DNA of 64,000 bases from Nocardia colli (GTDB taxonomy: Bacteria > Actinomycetota > Actinomycetes > Mycobacteriales > Mycobacteriaceae): positions 124,001 to 188,000 of the forward strand of contig NZ_VXLC01000008.1 of assembly GCF_008704205.1 (NCBI RefSeq). Direction: 5' to 3'. The position numbers and the translations under genes are program-made. The notes under the pieces are model-generated. The model was not told the DNA's origin, made no database searches, and saw only the letters and a program-made list of their open reading frames with translations. Positions 50,640-59,291 of this stretch are shown piece by piece; positions within the stretch are counted from its first letter, which is position 1; each line of letters opens with the position of its first letter.

Positions 50640-51362
50640 CTACTTGCCGTTCGGGTGGCCGACGGTCGCCAGGGCGGCGGTCCAATCGGTCGCGATCGCG
50701 CTTTGCGCCTGGGCAAGTGGGACTTTGCCCGCACAGATCAGGCTGTGCAGGCTGTTCTCCACCTGATCTTTTGGATTATTCACGCCGTCTTTGGTTTTGT
50801 GCCCCGGCGAGGGCGGCTCGACCCAGAGGTTCTGCGGGTCGTTCGGATCGCCGCCGAGCTCCAGCGAGATCAGGTGGTCGTACTCCGCTTGGCGCGGATC
50901 GCCGGTGTAGCCGTAGGACTGGGCGTTGGCCTTCTTCTCCGCGTCGGTGATCGATTCAGCGGGGCGGATCGACTTGGTGTACCCGGATTTACAGACCGTG
51001 TTCGCGAGATTCGATTGCGTCACCTTGGGATTCACGGCGCCCGGCGTGCACACCGGGTCCGGCAGTGGTTGCCCAGCCGGTGTCGACCGAACATGGCAAC
51101 TTCCCGGTGCGGGCTGAGACTGCACGGTGTAGTTCGTCGGGCCGGGGCCGATCGGAATGCCCGCCGCGGGTGGCGCATCCGGTGCGGGACCGACTCCTGG
51201 CGCGGCGGGCGGCGCGGAAGTCGTTGCTGTGCAAGCGCTGACGGATAGCGTGACGGTCAATGCGGCCACAACGGGGAGCACGCCGCAGAGCCGACGCCAG
51301 GATGGGCGAATGACGAGCAAGCTCCGCTGCCCGCCGCGGGGTTGCCTGCCGATGAAATCCAT
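50640..51362 (-). CDS. Secreted lipoprotein with HNH-nuclease-like domain
   Basis: A 240-residue exported protein. The signal peptide ends in a lipobox (LSVSAC, Cys near residue 44). A Pro/Ala/Gly-rich linker follows. The C-terminal ~110 residues contain 'AEYDHLISLELGGDPNDPQNLW' (cut: EYDHLISLELGG, DPQNLWVEP) and 'KDQVENSLH', resembling the beta-beta-alpha metal core of HNH endonucleases (DH ... N ... ). The final H of the motif is less clear, so nuclease activity is inferred. ATG 51362 follows GGCGGAGGA. Confidence 0.78.
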   Translation of the reverse strand: MDFIGRQPRGGQRSLLVIRPSWRRLCGVLPVVAALTVTLSVSACTATTSAPPAAPGVGPAPDAPPAAGIPIGPGPTNYTVQSQPAPGSCHVRSTPAGQPLPDPVCTPGAVNPKVTQSNLANTVCKSGYTKSIRPAESITDAEKKANAQSYGYTGDPRQAEYDHLISLELGGDPNDPQNLWVEPPSPGHKTKDGVNNPKDQVENSLHSLICAGKVPLAQAQSAIATDWTAALATVGHPNGK

Positions 51363-51380
51363 ATCGTCCTCCGCCTTCGA

Positions 51381-51626
51381 TTATGAACGGGCGGAGCTGG
51401 ATTCGGGCGGTAACCGGTGGTGCACAACGTCAGCGTGCTGCCCGGTTGTCTTCGGTCTGCGGATGCCGCGGCTCAGTAATGCGTTGTCCCACAGTCTTGA
51501 TGAGGTGTGTTCGGAGTCCATCAGTTTGTTCTCCGCTAGCGGACTGTCGTCGTTCTCGACGGTATCCGGCTCGAACCGCACCAAGGTCAGGCTGTTGCCG
51601 CGCAAGGTTTCGACGGTGCGCTGCAC
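51381..51626 (-). CDS. Possible small protein, 81 aa
   Basis: From a GTG at 51626 the frame has GC-rich third positions over its first half and reads VQRTVETLRGNSLTLVRF, with an acidic middle (DTVENDD) and basic C-terminus. It lies upstream of and in line with the lipoprotein gene. There is no good binding site and no recognised family, so it may be chance. Confidence 0.35.
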   Translation of the reverse strand: MQRTVETLRGNSLTLVRFEPDTVENDDSPLAENKLMDSEHTSSRLWDNALLSRGIRRPKTTGQHADVVHHRLPPESSSARS

Positions 51627-52045
51627 GGATGAGGTTTCGCCGCGTCCGATGGCGCACTCGCGCGCACGACCCCGCGATCACGGAACTGATGAGACTCAGC
51701 TCACAAACGATGGATTGAATCCTCAACGACCCGATCTGACCTGCCGAGCCGGGTGTACGGCAGGTGAACGCGTGATCACGGCAGACGGATCCGGTCAACT
51801 AAAGATTGCCAATAAATAGCTGCGATGATTTTCTATGGGTCACTCATCCGCTGTGGCACGCGCTCCGGTGGGCAGATTTCAAGCTCCTCAGGGGAATTAC
51901 GGCGTTGATCGAATAGGGAGTCCGGGTAGCGCGTTGGTCGCTATAGATGTGCCAGGGGTTCGTCGGGATGGTCAACGGAGCTGGTTTCGGGGCAGCTGGT
52001 TCGAGTGCTTCGTCCGCCATTCATTTTCGTAAGGGGTAGTAGTCG
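51627..52045. other. 419-bp intergenic region before envelope operon
   Basis: No supported ORF. It is AT-richer near 51795-51840 (AATAAATAG, ATTTTCTATGG), which may hold the promoter of the operon starting at 52046. Confidence 0.45.
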
Positions 52046-53263
52046 ATGTTCGAACCTGATCTCAGCCGGCGACGGCGCCCATGGCGGCGCGCCGGCGTCT
52101 CGCTGGTGGCGACGGGAGCTGTGCTGGTGGCAGGCACGGTTGTCCTGCTGACCGATCCGTTCGACGCACCGGCGCAGGCTGGGCCCTACATTCCGTGTGA
52201 GCAGTGGCAGCAGATGCATCCCGGCTGGCCTTGCGTCGACGTGCCGGATCCGCCGACGCCACCGCCGGGACCGCCGACGACACCTCCAGCGTTGCCGACT
52301 CCGGCCCTGCCCGGTCAGCCTTCCGCCGGGACCGGCGCCGGCAGTCAAGCCGGTGCGCTGACTCCGCCACCGGTCGGGCCCGGCAATGGCACGCCGATCG
52401 TGCCGGTGCCGGGAGCCGAGCCCAACGGGAGCATGGGACCGACGGCCGGCGCAGGTCCGAGCCCCGCATTGCCGACCGAGCAGGCGCGGGGCACCACACC
52501 GGCACCGTCTACGTCACCCGTGTCGCCGCCGGAACCGGCCGGAGTACCTCAGGGGCCGGTGGACATTTCGAGTCCGGCCTACCGGATGGCCGGGTTGTTC
52601 GGTTGCGACTGGACCGACCTCTGGTGCGGTCTGAACAAGGGCTGGGACACGCTGAAGAAATCCGGCGAATGCCTGCTCTCCCTCGGAATCATCCTCGCGC
52701 CGTTCACCAAATTCCGCACCGTGTACAAACTGCTGACCGACCTGGCCACCAAATTCCCTAAATTCGAAAAGCCGATCAAGGGACTGCTGACGCAGCTGGA
52801 GAAGATCTTCCGGAACGAGAAGGGCAAGGACCTAGTCGACAAGATCTCGAAGACGATCTTCAAATTCCTGGTCGACAACAAGGCGTTACGCACCATTATC
52901 TTGGAGGCATTCGGCATCCTGCAGGCCTACAACAGTTGCAAGGGCGCGCTGGAAGGCTGGCTCGGCCAAGAACTTCCCGATCCGCTGGGCAGCGGTGACG
53001 GCGACGGCGGGGAAGGTGACGGCGGCGACGCGGGCGACGGTAACGGCTCGAACGAGGGTTCGGCTACCGGCGCAGGTCAGAACGCGCCGAGCAGTCCGCC
53101 CCCGAACACGACGATGGCACCGCCGCCGCCACAGCCGACGCAGCAACCGCAGCCGCCACCGACCACTCGGCCGTCGCCGCCGCCGGTGACAGTTCCGCCG
53201 CCGACGACAACCCCTAATCCGCCGCCGACCGGTTGCGGTGCGAACCCGGCCTGCCTGGCCTAG
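52046..53263 (+). CDS. Exported Pro-rich protein with basic helical domain
   Basis: A 405-residue protein. After a basic start (RRRRPWRR) comes one hydrophobic segment (about 17-36), then 'CEQWQQMHPGWPC', a Pro/Gly/Ala-rich region to about residue 175, a Lys-rich helical domain (about 185-310; 'FTKFRTVYKLLTDLATKFPKFE' in part, four Cys), an acidic Gly/Asp run and a Pro/Thr-rich tail ending 'CGANPACLA'. It is probably anchored at the envelope with a folded amphipathic core. No family was recognised. AAGGGG precedes the ATG. It heads a four-gene set. Confidence 0.75.
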   Translation: MFEPDLSRRRRPWRRAGVSLVATGAVLVAGTVVLLTDPFDAPAQAGPYIPCEQWQQMHPGWPCVDVPDPPTPPPGPPTTPPALPTPALPGQPSAGTGAGSQAGALTPPPVGPGNGTPIVPVPGAEPNGSMGPTAGAGPSPALPTEQARGTTPAPSTSPVSPPEPAGVPQGPVDISSPAYRMAGLFGCDWTDLWCGLNKGWDTLKKSGECLLSLGIILAPFTKFRTVYKLLTDLATKFPKFEKPIKGLLTQLEKIFRNEKGKDLVDKISKTIFKFLVDNKALRTIILEAFGILQAYNSCKGALEGWLGQELPDPLGSGDGDGGEGDGGDAGDGNGSNEGSATGAGQNAPSSPPPNTTMAPPPPQPTQQPQPPPTTRPSPPPVTVPPPTTTPNPPPTGCGANPACLA

Positions 53264-53277
53264 CGAGGAGGGAAATC

Positions 53278-53706
53278 ATGCGAATCAACTTGACGAGAAC
53301 ACTTATCGCGCTGCCGTTCGCCGCATTTCTCGCGGCCGGCTGTAGCATCGGAACAAGTGCACCCGCTGCGCCGAATTCGCAATCGGTACAACAGGTCACC
53401 GCCGGTGCCGCGCAGCTGGCCACGTTGATATCGACGGGACAGTACAAGGCGGCATACGCGATGCGCTCCACGAAATGCCAGGCCGTGATTTCGGAAGAGG
53501 AATACGAGAACGGCATCCGAAACCTGTACGGCGTCAGAAGGGATCTCGTCTCGATCCCGCCATCGATCGTCGTGACATCGGCCGATGCGGACCGGGCCGC
53601 GGTTCAGGTGATCTACCACGACGAACCGGCGGCACTGTCCGATGACCGCGGCCCGCGTCGGTGGGTGAAGGAAAACGGCACTTGGAAGTTCGACAACTGC
53701 GAATAG
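53278..53706 (+). CDS. Lipoprotein, 142 aa
   Basis: ATG 53278 follows GAGGAGGGAAA, 15 bp after the previous stop. The signal peptide ends in LAAGC, a lipobox, with Cys near residue 22. The mature part has 'MRSTKCQAVISEEEYENGI' (cut: KCQAVISEEEY) and 'RRWVKENGTWKFDNC', a DUF4878/NTF2-like lipoprotein pattern common in actinobacteria. Two Cys could form a disulfide. Confidence 0.82.
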   Translation: MRINLTRTLIALPFAAFLAAGCSIGTSAPAAPNSQSVQQVTAGAAQLATLISTGQYKAAYAMRSTKCQAVISEEEYENGIRNLYGVRRDLVSIPPSIVVTSADADRAAVQVIYHDEPAALSDDRGPRRWVKENGTWKFDNCE

Positions 53707-53747
53707 CCGACGCTCCCCACCGATCGAGTACAGAACAGGAAGACGAA

Positions 53748-54284
53748 ATGTCCGAACAGAATTCAGGCGAGGCCGGGTCGACCGTGGTCGAGCCGCGTCG
53801 CTCGGAGCCGTCGCGCTGGCTCGTCCCGGTGGCGTTGATCGTCGCACTCGTCGCGATCATCGTCGCCGTCGTGGCGGTGCTGTCTCGCGACGACGGCAGC
53901 CGAGCGACGTCCGAGTCCGAATCCGCAGTGCAGAACGCGGTCAACAATCTGGTGACCCGCTACAACGCCGGTGACAAGGACTACCTGAAGGCGAACAGTT
54001 GCGGCGAGCTCTATGCCCGAACTACCTCGGACACGCTGGGTGGCTTGCTCGACTCGAGTCAGCCCGATGGCCCCGCGACCGCGCGCGCGACAACCAGTCT
54101 CAGCGACTTCGAGTACTTCACCCAGACCGGCAAGGCGGCGCAGCTGTACGCGCGAGTCCGGCTCGACTACGGCCCAGGGCAAACTGTCAGCGACCATGTC
54201 GGCACCTTTGTGCTCCTGCAGGACGACAAAGGAACCTGGAAGGTCTGCACGGCGTTTCTGCTCAGCACCACGGGCGTAGCCTGA
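53748..54284 (+). CDS. Membrane-anchored NTF2-like protein, 178 aa
   Basis: ATG 53748 follows AGGAAGACG. A short cytoplasmic N-terminus precedes one transmembrane helix (WLVPVALIVALVAIIVAVVA), then an extracellular domain with 'VQNAVNNLVTRYNAGD' and 'DDKGTWKVC', the same NTF2/DUF4878 pattern as the preceding lipoprotein. So two similar exported domains are encoded side by side with different anchors. Confidence 0.8.
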   Translation: MSEQNSGEAGSTVVEPRRSEPSRWLVPVALIVALVAIIVAVVAVLSRDDGSRATSESESAVQNAVNNLVTRYNAGDKDYLKANSCGELYARTTSDTLGGLLDSSQPDGPATARATTSLSDFEYFTQTGKAAQLYARVRLDYGPGQTVSDHVGTFVLLQDDKGTWKVCTAFLLSTTGVA

Positions 54285-54322
54285 GCGCGACTGCGGACCG
54301 AGCAAACGAAAGGAGCGGGGCA

Positions 54323-54685
54323 ATGCCCGAGCGCAATCTCGTCGCGAAATACCGCTGGTGGTCGGTGCTCGCACTCGTCGCGGTAGCCGCCCTCACCTTC
54401 CCGCTCTATGGTGACTCGGTTGCCGACTTCGGGCAGGCGCTGGCCGATTCGGGCCGAGCCGACGGCGGGTTCCTCGGCGTGCTCGAGCTTGCCGCCGCCT
54501 ACGCCATTCTCCCCGTGGTCCTCGCCCTGGGGGCGATCGCCGGTGTGCTCACCGGCCTCGGCAAGCTGATCCTGGTGTTCGTCGCGGTCGGGCTCCTCGG
54601 CGCGGTGTTCATACTGTTGCGGCGCCGCTGGTCACGCCGGGGCGCCGCAAATCAGCCACCTCGGCGCGACCCGCACAGCGACTAG
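54323..54685 (+). CDS. Small multi-pass membrane protein, 120 aa
   Basis: ATG 54323 follows AAAGGAGCGGGG. Three hydrophobic segments (WWSVLALVAVAALTF; ELAAAYAILPVVLALGAIAGV, cut; LILVFVAVGLLGAVFILL) are followed by a basic tail (RRRWSRRG). It ends the four-gene envelope set. No family was recognised. Confidence 0.7.
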   Translation: MPERNLVAKYRWWSVLALVAVAALTFPLYGDSVADFGQALADSGRADGGFLGVLELAAAYAILPVVLALGAIAGVLTGLGKLILVFVAVGLLGAVFILLRRRWSRRGAANQPPRRDPHSD

Positions 54686-54896
54686 CCGGAATCCACTGCC
54701 GCTCAGTGGAATCGGATGGGCTGGTGGCATGGACTGAAACACATCGCGTTCCTCGAGCCGGTCACGCAGATAACCCGCTTGACCTCGGGTCGGAAATTCT
54801 TTCCGTGGGCGCGATGAGTTCGGGCACCGCCGCCGGTATGTATCCCTGAGTTCGCCGGACACTCCCGGCGAGCCGATCAACAAGGGAGACCTTCCG

Positions 54897-55310
54897 ATGT
54901 CGAACCATCGTGCCGCCGACGAGGCCGCGATCCAGGCCGTGCTGGCCGATTCCTATAAGGCGTGGGCGGCGGGCGACGCCGACGCCATGGTCGCCGACTA
55001 CACCGCGGACGCGACCGCCATCATGACCGGCTCGCTCCGCGACAACCGCGAGGTGATCCGCCAGAGCATGGCGCTGTCCTTCGCCGGACCGCTCGCCGGC
55101 AGCTCGACCGTGAACAGGCAGCTCAGTATCCGCTTCGTCGGCGCGGACGCCGCGATCGTCATCAGCGAATCCGCCATCCTGTTCGCCGGTGAGACCGAAG
55201 TACCCGCCGACGAGCGAAAGGTGAACGCCACCTGGGTCTTCGAGAAGCGCGACGGCCGGTGGCTGATCGCCGCTTATCACAACAGCCCGGTGCTGGCGCC
55301 TGCCCAGTGA
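54897..55310 (+). CDS. SgcJ/EcaC-type SnoaL-like protein
   Basis: A 137-residue single-domain protein. 'AIQAVLADSYKAWAAGDADAM' (cut: AWAAGDADAMVADY), 'LAGSSTVNRQLSIRFVGADA' (cut) and 'WVFEKRDGRWLIAAYHNSP' are the family pattern. SgcJ-type proteins are found with enediyne and other oxidative pathways, but many homologues are genomic orphans. AAGGGAGA precedes the ATG. A strong hairpin follows the stop. Confidence 0.88.
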   Translation: MSNHRAADEAAIQAVLADSYKAWAAGDADAMVADYTADATAIMTGSLRDNREVIRQSMALSFAGPLAGSSTVNRQLSIRFVGADAAIVISESAILFAGETEVPADERKVNATWVFEKRDGRWLIAAYHNSPVLAPAQ

Positions 55311-55321
55311 GCTGACCGGAC

Positions 55322-55351
55322 GGCCCTCGTCCGTCGACGCGGATGAGGGCC
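55322..55351. terminator. Hairpin between convergent genes
   Basis: GGCCCTCGTCCG pairs with CGGATGAGGGCC at 11 of 12 positions around a six-base loop, between the SnoaL-like gene stop and the stop of the oxygenase gene on the other strand. No U tract is clear. Confidence 0.65.
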
Positions 55352-55386
55352 TTGCGCCACGATCGTCGACGCGCCGGGGCGGTCGC

Positions 55387-56589
55387 TCAATGGCGTGCGG
55401 TAACGGCATACCGGGGATCGACCGGAGCGGACTCGGCCTTCATGGCATCGAGGGCAGCGGCGAGAACGGCGCGCTGGCGCACGGCGATGTGTTCGTCGGT
55501 GCCGAGTCTTCCAGTGTGGCGCAACCATTCCCGTGCGCGTGCCACCTGGCGGAGGGTCAGGACCACTGGATGGTTACGGGGTGGGGTGCCGTCGGGGTCG
55601 GTGACGGAATTGACGATGCGACCGGCCCCGCCCCAGACCAGAGTCGACACGACTGGACGAAGGACCGGCGCCAAGATCGGCCGGAATGGTTGCGGTAGTA
55701 CACGTTCGGCTCTCAATCCGCTGCGCAGCAAGGCCTTGGTCAGGATGACGGTGTCCTCGTCGGGCGGCGCGAACACGACCGTGGCGGCGAGGTTGAACGC
55801 GGCGGCGCGCTCGAGCGAATGCGGCAACAGCTCGTCCGGCACGCCCATGAGATACGCTATCCAGAACCACAATTGGCGGATCGCCTCCAGTTCGTCGTCG
55901 CGTAGCGAGATGTCGAACAGCTCGTACATCGCCAGCGGCAGGAGCAGGAACGCCTGCGCGGTGACCGCCATGCCGGTGGTGTGGATCGGCTCGCCCCACG
56001 CGGTTCGGTCCCAGCTACCGCTCTCGCGCAGATGGCGCCGAACCATGGCGTGCACGAACCGGATTCGGATGGTGGAGTCGAAACCGGTACCGCCCGGCCC
56101 GAGCCTGCCCGGCTCGGTGGCCGCCAGCACCCAGCGGGCGGTTTCCTCGTAGCGGCGGGCGGCCATGATCTCCGAGCGGGAGTTCATCGCCTGCGGCTTG
56201 TTGAGATCGCCGTAGGCGTACGCGCTCAGCAGCGTGCCGCCCATGCCGATGATGACGGCGGGCGCGAACCGCCACCACAGCTGTGCGCCCTGGCGGACCT
56301 GATCCGGATCGAACCAATCCGGCGGATTCAGCAACGGTGTCAGCATTTCTCGCAGCGAATCCGGGCAGTCGGGCGGGTTCGGATCCCGACTACGCAGCGC
56401 CTCCTTGAGGACCCGCCAGCCCGCACCGCGGTCCATGGCCGCGAAATCCGCTACGACCGCGTCGATTACGGAATCGGTTCGGAACAGTCCCCGCACCACG
56501 CAATCGACCGCATCGTCGGGTGCGTACTGCCGCGCGCGGTCGATCCGCGCCAACCGCGCCGGGTCGAACGGAATCGAGGAGGTAGTCAT
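55387..56589 (-). CDS. MpaB/DUF2236-family oxygenase
   Basis: A 400-residue haem-type oxygenase of the latex-clearing/MpaB family. Motifs include 'GMGGTLLSAYAYGDLNKP' (cut), 'RRYEETARWV', 'RIRFVHAMVRRHL' and 'GEPIHTTGMAVTAQAF', which carry the His/Arg haem environment. ATG 56589 is chosen because the longer frame runs into the divergent AraC promoter. It is divergent from an AraC regulator, 73 bp apart, which probably controls it. Confidence 0.88.
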   Translation of the reverse strand: MTTSSIPFDPARLARIDRARQYAPDDAVDCVVRGLFRTDSVIDAVVADFAAMDRGAGWRVLKEALRSRDPNPPDCPDSLREMLTPLLNPPDWFDPDQVRQGAQLWWRFAPAVIIGMGGTLLSAYAYGDLNKPQAMNSRSEIMAARRYEETARWVLAATEPGRLGPGGTGFDSTIRIRFVHAMVRRHLRESGSWDRTAWGEPIHTTGMAVTAQAFLLLPLAMYELFDISLRDDELEAIRQLWFWIAYLMGVPDELLPHSLERAAAFNLAATVVFAPPDEDTVILTKALLRSGLRAERVLPQPFRPILAPVLRPVVSTLVWGGAGRIVNSVTDPDGTPPRNHPVVLTLRQVARAREWLRHTGRLGTDEHIAVRQRAVLAAALDAMKAESAPVDPRYAVTARH

Positions 56590-56662
56590 GTCTTCGACGG
56601 TAGGAAGCCGCTGATCGGACGGACAGGTGACAACCTGTCGGGTGTTTGTTAGTTTCCGCCAT

Positions 56663-57718
56663 ATGGGGGAACCGGCTCGTCCCGGGCGGTGGCAGATAGC
56701 CCGCCCGGCGGTATCGACACGGCTGCTGCTCGACACCGGCCGCGACCATGGACTGTCCGCCGACGACTGCCTGGCCGGAACCGGGCTGCGCCGAGACGAT
56801 CTCGATCATCCGCGCGCAGTCGTGTTGCCGGAACAGGAATTACGGGTCATCCGGAACCTGCTCGGATGCGGCGCGGACGCACGGGCGCTCGGCCTCGAAA
56901 CCGGGCTGCGCTATTCGCTCACCAGCGCCGGCCTCCTCGGCTACGCGATGCTGTCGAGTTCCACTGTGCGCGAGGCGATTCGGCTGCTGCAGCGGTTCAC
57001 CGAACTCACCTCCGACTTCTTCGACGTCTCCTACACCGAGACCGCGGCCGGCTTGCTCGTGGTCGTCGGCGACGGTGATGTTCCCGCCGATGTCCGGCCC
57101 TTCCTCCTGATCCGCGACCTGGTCGCCGGTTTTCAGGTGGCCTCGCTCCTGCTCTCCGCGGGAGCGCGCCAACTGATCGAGGCCATGGACGATCCGGTCC
57201 GACTCGAGCTCACCGACTCCGGGCCGGTCGAATACGCCATGATCGCCCAGGCGCTGGTGGAACCGTTCGGCATGTCGATCATCATCGAATTCGATTCGCC
57301 CCGTAACGCTTTCACCATCCCGCACGCATTCCTCGACCAGCCGACCCCCGCCCCGGACCCGCATACCGCCGCGCTGTGCGTCCAGCAGTGCGCGGAACTC
57401 CTCGACGAACGGTGCCGCTTCACCGGCACCGCGGCCCAGGTCCGCCATCTGCTGTTGCAGAATCCCGCCGCCATGCCCTCCCTCGCCGCGGTCGCGCGCG
57501 CACTCGGTCTCTCCGAACGCACCCTGCACCGACGACTTTCAGCCGAACACACCACCTTTCGCGCACTCCTCGGTCAGATCCGCCAACTACTCGCCGACGA
57601 GCTACTCGCCCAAGGATTGACGGTAGAAGCAGTCGGCAGACGCCTCGGCTACTCCGACACCGCCGCCTTCAGCCACGCTTATCGCCGCTGGCACGGCCAC
57701 CCACCCGGCAGGCGATAA
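56663..57718 (+). CDS. AraC-family regulator (arabinose-binding-type N-domain)
   Basis: A 351-residue regulator. Residues about 20-205 are the OruR/ArgR-like N-domain ('LGLETGLRYSLTSAGLLGYA', cut), and the C-terminal ~90 residues hold the two HTHs: 'SLAAVARALGLSERTLHRRL' (cut: ALGLSERTLHRR) and 'TVEAVGRRLGYSDTAAFSHA' (cut: GYSDTAAFSHAYRRW). It is divergent from the MpaB-type oxygenase, so a substrate-induced activator role is likely. ATG 56663 is preferred over a start 12 codons earlier. Confidence 0.93.
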   Translation: MGEPARPGRWQIARPAVSTRLLLDTGRDHGLSADDCLAGTGLRRDDLDHPRAVVLPEQELRVIRNLLGCGADARALGLETGLRYSLTSAGLLGYAMLSSSTVREAIRLLQRFTELTSDFFDVSYTETAAGLLVVVGDGDVPADVRPFLLIRDLVAGFQVASLLLSAGARQLIEAMDDPVRLELTDSGPVEYAMIAQALVEPFGMSIIIEFDSPRNAFTIPHAFLDQPTPAPDPHTAALCVQQCAELLDERCRFTGTAAQVRHLLLQNPAAMPSLAAVARALGLSERTLHRRLSAEHTTFRALLGQIRQLLADELLAQGLTVEAVGRRLGYSDTAAFSHAYRRWHGHPPGRR

Positions 57719-57735
57719 CCACTCGGCGGGGCTCG

Positions 57736-59172
57736 TCACATGGGTGCGTCGTTGGTGCGAGTGTTGTAGGTGCGCAGGCCGATTACGGCAGCGATCAGGA
57801 CGGCGATGCTGCTGGCCAGCAGTGCGCGACCGAATCCGGAGGCCAAGGCTTCGGGCGGGGCCGTCCCAGCGTGCAGCAGGTGGGTGGTGTGGGAGGTCGC
57901 GAGGGTGGTCAGCACCGCGAGACCGAGCGCGCCGCCGAGTTGCTGGGAGCTGTTCAGCAGCGACGCCGCGAGTCCTGCCTGGTCTGGTGATACTCCGGCG
58001 TTGGCGGCGTTGGTGACCGACACCAGGACCGTGCCCAGGCCGACCGCCACCACCATCATGCCGGGCAGCAGATCGGTCAGGAACTCGCCGTCGACCGGCA
58101 GCCGCGACAGCAGAAACACACCGGCGGACGCGAGTACGCAACCACCCACGATCAACGGCCGGGTTCCGATGAGCGGAATCAGCTTGGTCGAGCCACCGGC
58201 GCCGATCCCGACCCCGAAGGTGAGCGGGAGATACACCAGGCCGGTCTTCAGCGCGGAGTATCCGAGCACGTTCTGCATGTAGAGGGTGAGGAAGAAGAAC
58301 ATCGACAGGAATCCGGCGATCGCGATCAACTGGGTGGCGTCGGCGGCCGCGAGCCCGCGGACCCGGAAGATCGACAACGGCATCAACGGATTCGGCTGCC
58401 GGTACTCGTTCACCACGAACAAGACCAGCAGCACAGCCGCACCCGCGAGCCGGCCGATCGTGCTCAGCGAGTCCCAGCCCGCGTGCGGCGCCTCGACGAC
58501 CGCATAGACCAGCAGCAACACGCCACCCGTGCTCAGAATGGCACCAGCGGTGTCGAAGTCGCGGCTCGGCGCACGGTGCCGATCATCGGGCAGCAGCCGA
58601 TAGATCGAGGCGAGCAGCACCGCACAGATGATCGGATTGATCAACAACACTGCGCGCCAACCGAAATACTCGGTCAGCACACCACCGAGCAGGACACCGG
58701 CGGTCGAGGCCAGCCCGATCATCGCACCCCAGGCGCCGAGGGCTCGATGCCGATCCGAACCCTCCTCGAAGGTGGTCGTCACCAGCGACAACGCCGCAGG
58801 CATCATCAACGCCGCCCCGGCGCCCTGGAACAGACGCGCACCGACGAGCAACAGCGCGGTGGTCGCGAACCCACCGACCAGCGATGCCAGCGCGAACACG
58901 ACCACGCCGACGACGAGCACCCGCCGACGCCCGATCAGGTCCGCCGCACGACCGCCGAGCAACATGAACCCGCCGTAGGTCAGCAGGTAACCGGTAGCCA
59001 CCCACTGCAAGCCCGGCTCGGAGAAGTCGAGCCGATGCTGGATCGAGGGTAGTGCCACGTTGACGATCACCGCGTCCATGAAGTCGAGGAACCCGACCGA
59101 GCAGAGTAGCGCGAGGATCAGCTTGCCGCGCGTGGTCGACAGGACGGCCGGATTATCCATCGCGCGAGTCAT
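57736..59172 (-). CDS. DHA2-type MFS drug transporter
   Basis: A 478-residue inner-membrane antiporter with 14 hydrophobic segments. Motif A is 'GRAADLIGRRRVL', motif C-like is 'LQWVATGYLLTYGGFMLLGG' (cut) and the DHA2 start 'LDFMDAVIVNVALPSI' is present. It probably exports drugs or biocides using the proton gradient. It is divergent from an HxlR regulator, with a 12-bp palindrome at the regulator's start, so it is probably induced by the regulator's ligand. Confidence 0.94.
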   Translation of the reverse strand: MTRAMDNPAVLSTTRGKLILALLCSVGFLDFMDAVIVNVALPSIQHRLDFSEPGLQWVATGYLLTYGGFMLLGGRAADLIGRRRVLVVGVVVFALASLVGGFATTALLLVGARLFQGAGAALMMPAALSLVTTTFEEGSDRHRALGAWGAMIGLASTAGVLLGGVLTEYFGWRAVLLINPIICAVLLASIYRLLPDDRHRAPSRDFDTAGAILSTGGVLLLVYAVVEAPHAGWDSLSTIGRLAGAAVLLVLFVVNEYRQPNPLMPLSIFRVRGLAAADATQLIAIAGFLSMFFFLTLYMQNVLGYSALKTGLVYLPLTFGVGIGAGGSTKLIPLIGTRPLIVGGCVLASAGVFLLSRLPVDGEFLTDLLPGMMVVAVGLGTVLVSVTNAANAGVSPDQAGLAASLLNSSQQLGGALGLAVLTTLATSHTTHLLHAGTAPPEALASGFGRALLASSIAVLIAAVIGLRTYNTRTNDAPM

Positions 59173-59279
59173 GACAAGGTGCCTCTCTGGAGTGAAAGCA
59201 TCTCGAACCAGGCGGGTTTCGGGGCCGACTCCGCCCGGCAGGCGTGCCCGTTGCGCGACACCCCCGGCTGGTTGATAAA

Positions 59280-59291
59280 ATCAAGCTTGAT
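59280..59291. promoter_or_regulatory. ATCAAGCTTGAT palindrome at HxlR start
   Basis: This perfect 12-bp palindrome overlaps the ATG at 59290 and lies in the MFS-HxlR intergenic region, a plausible HxlR operator. A related TCAAGC half-site follows at 59300. Confidence 0.5.
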
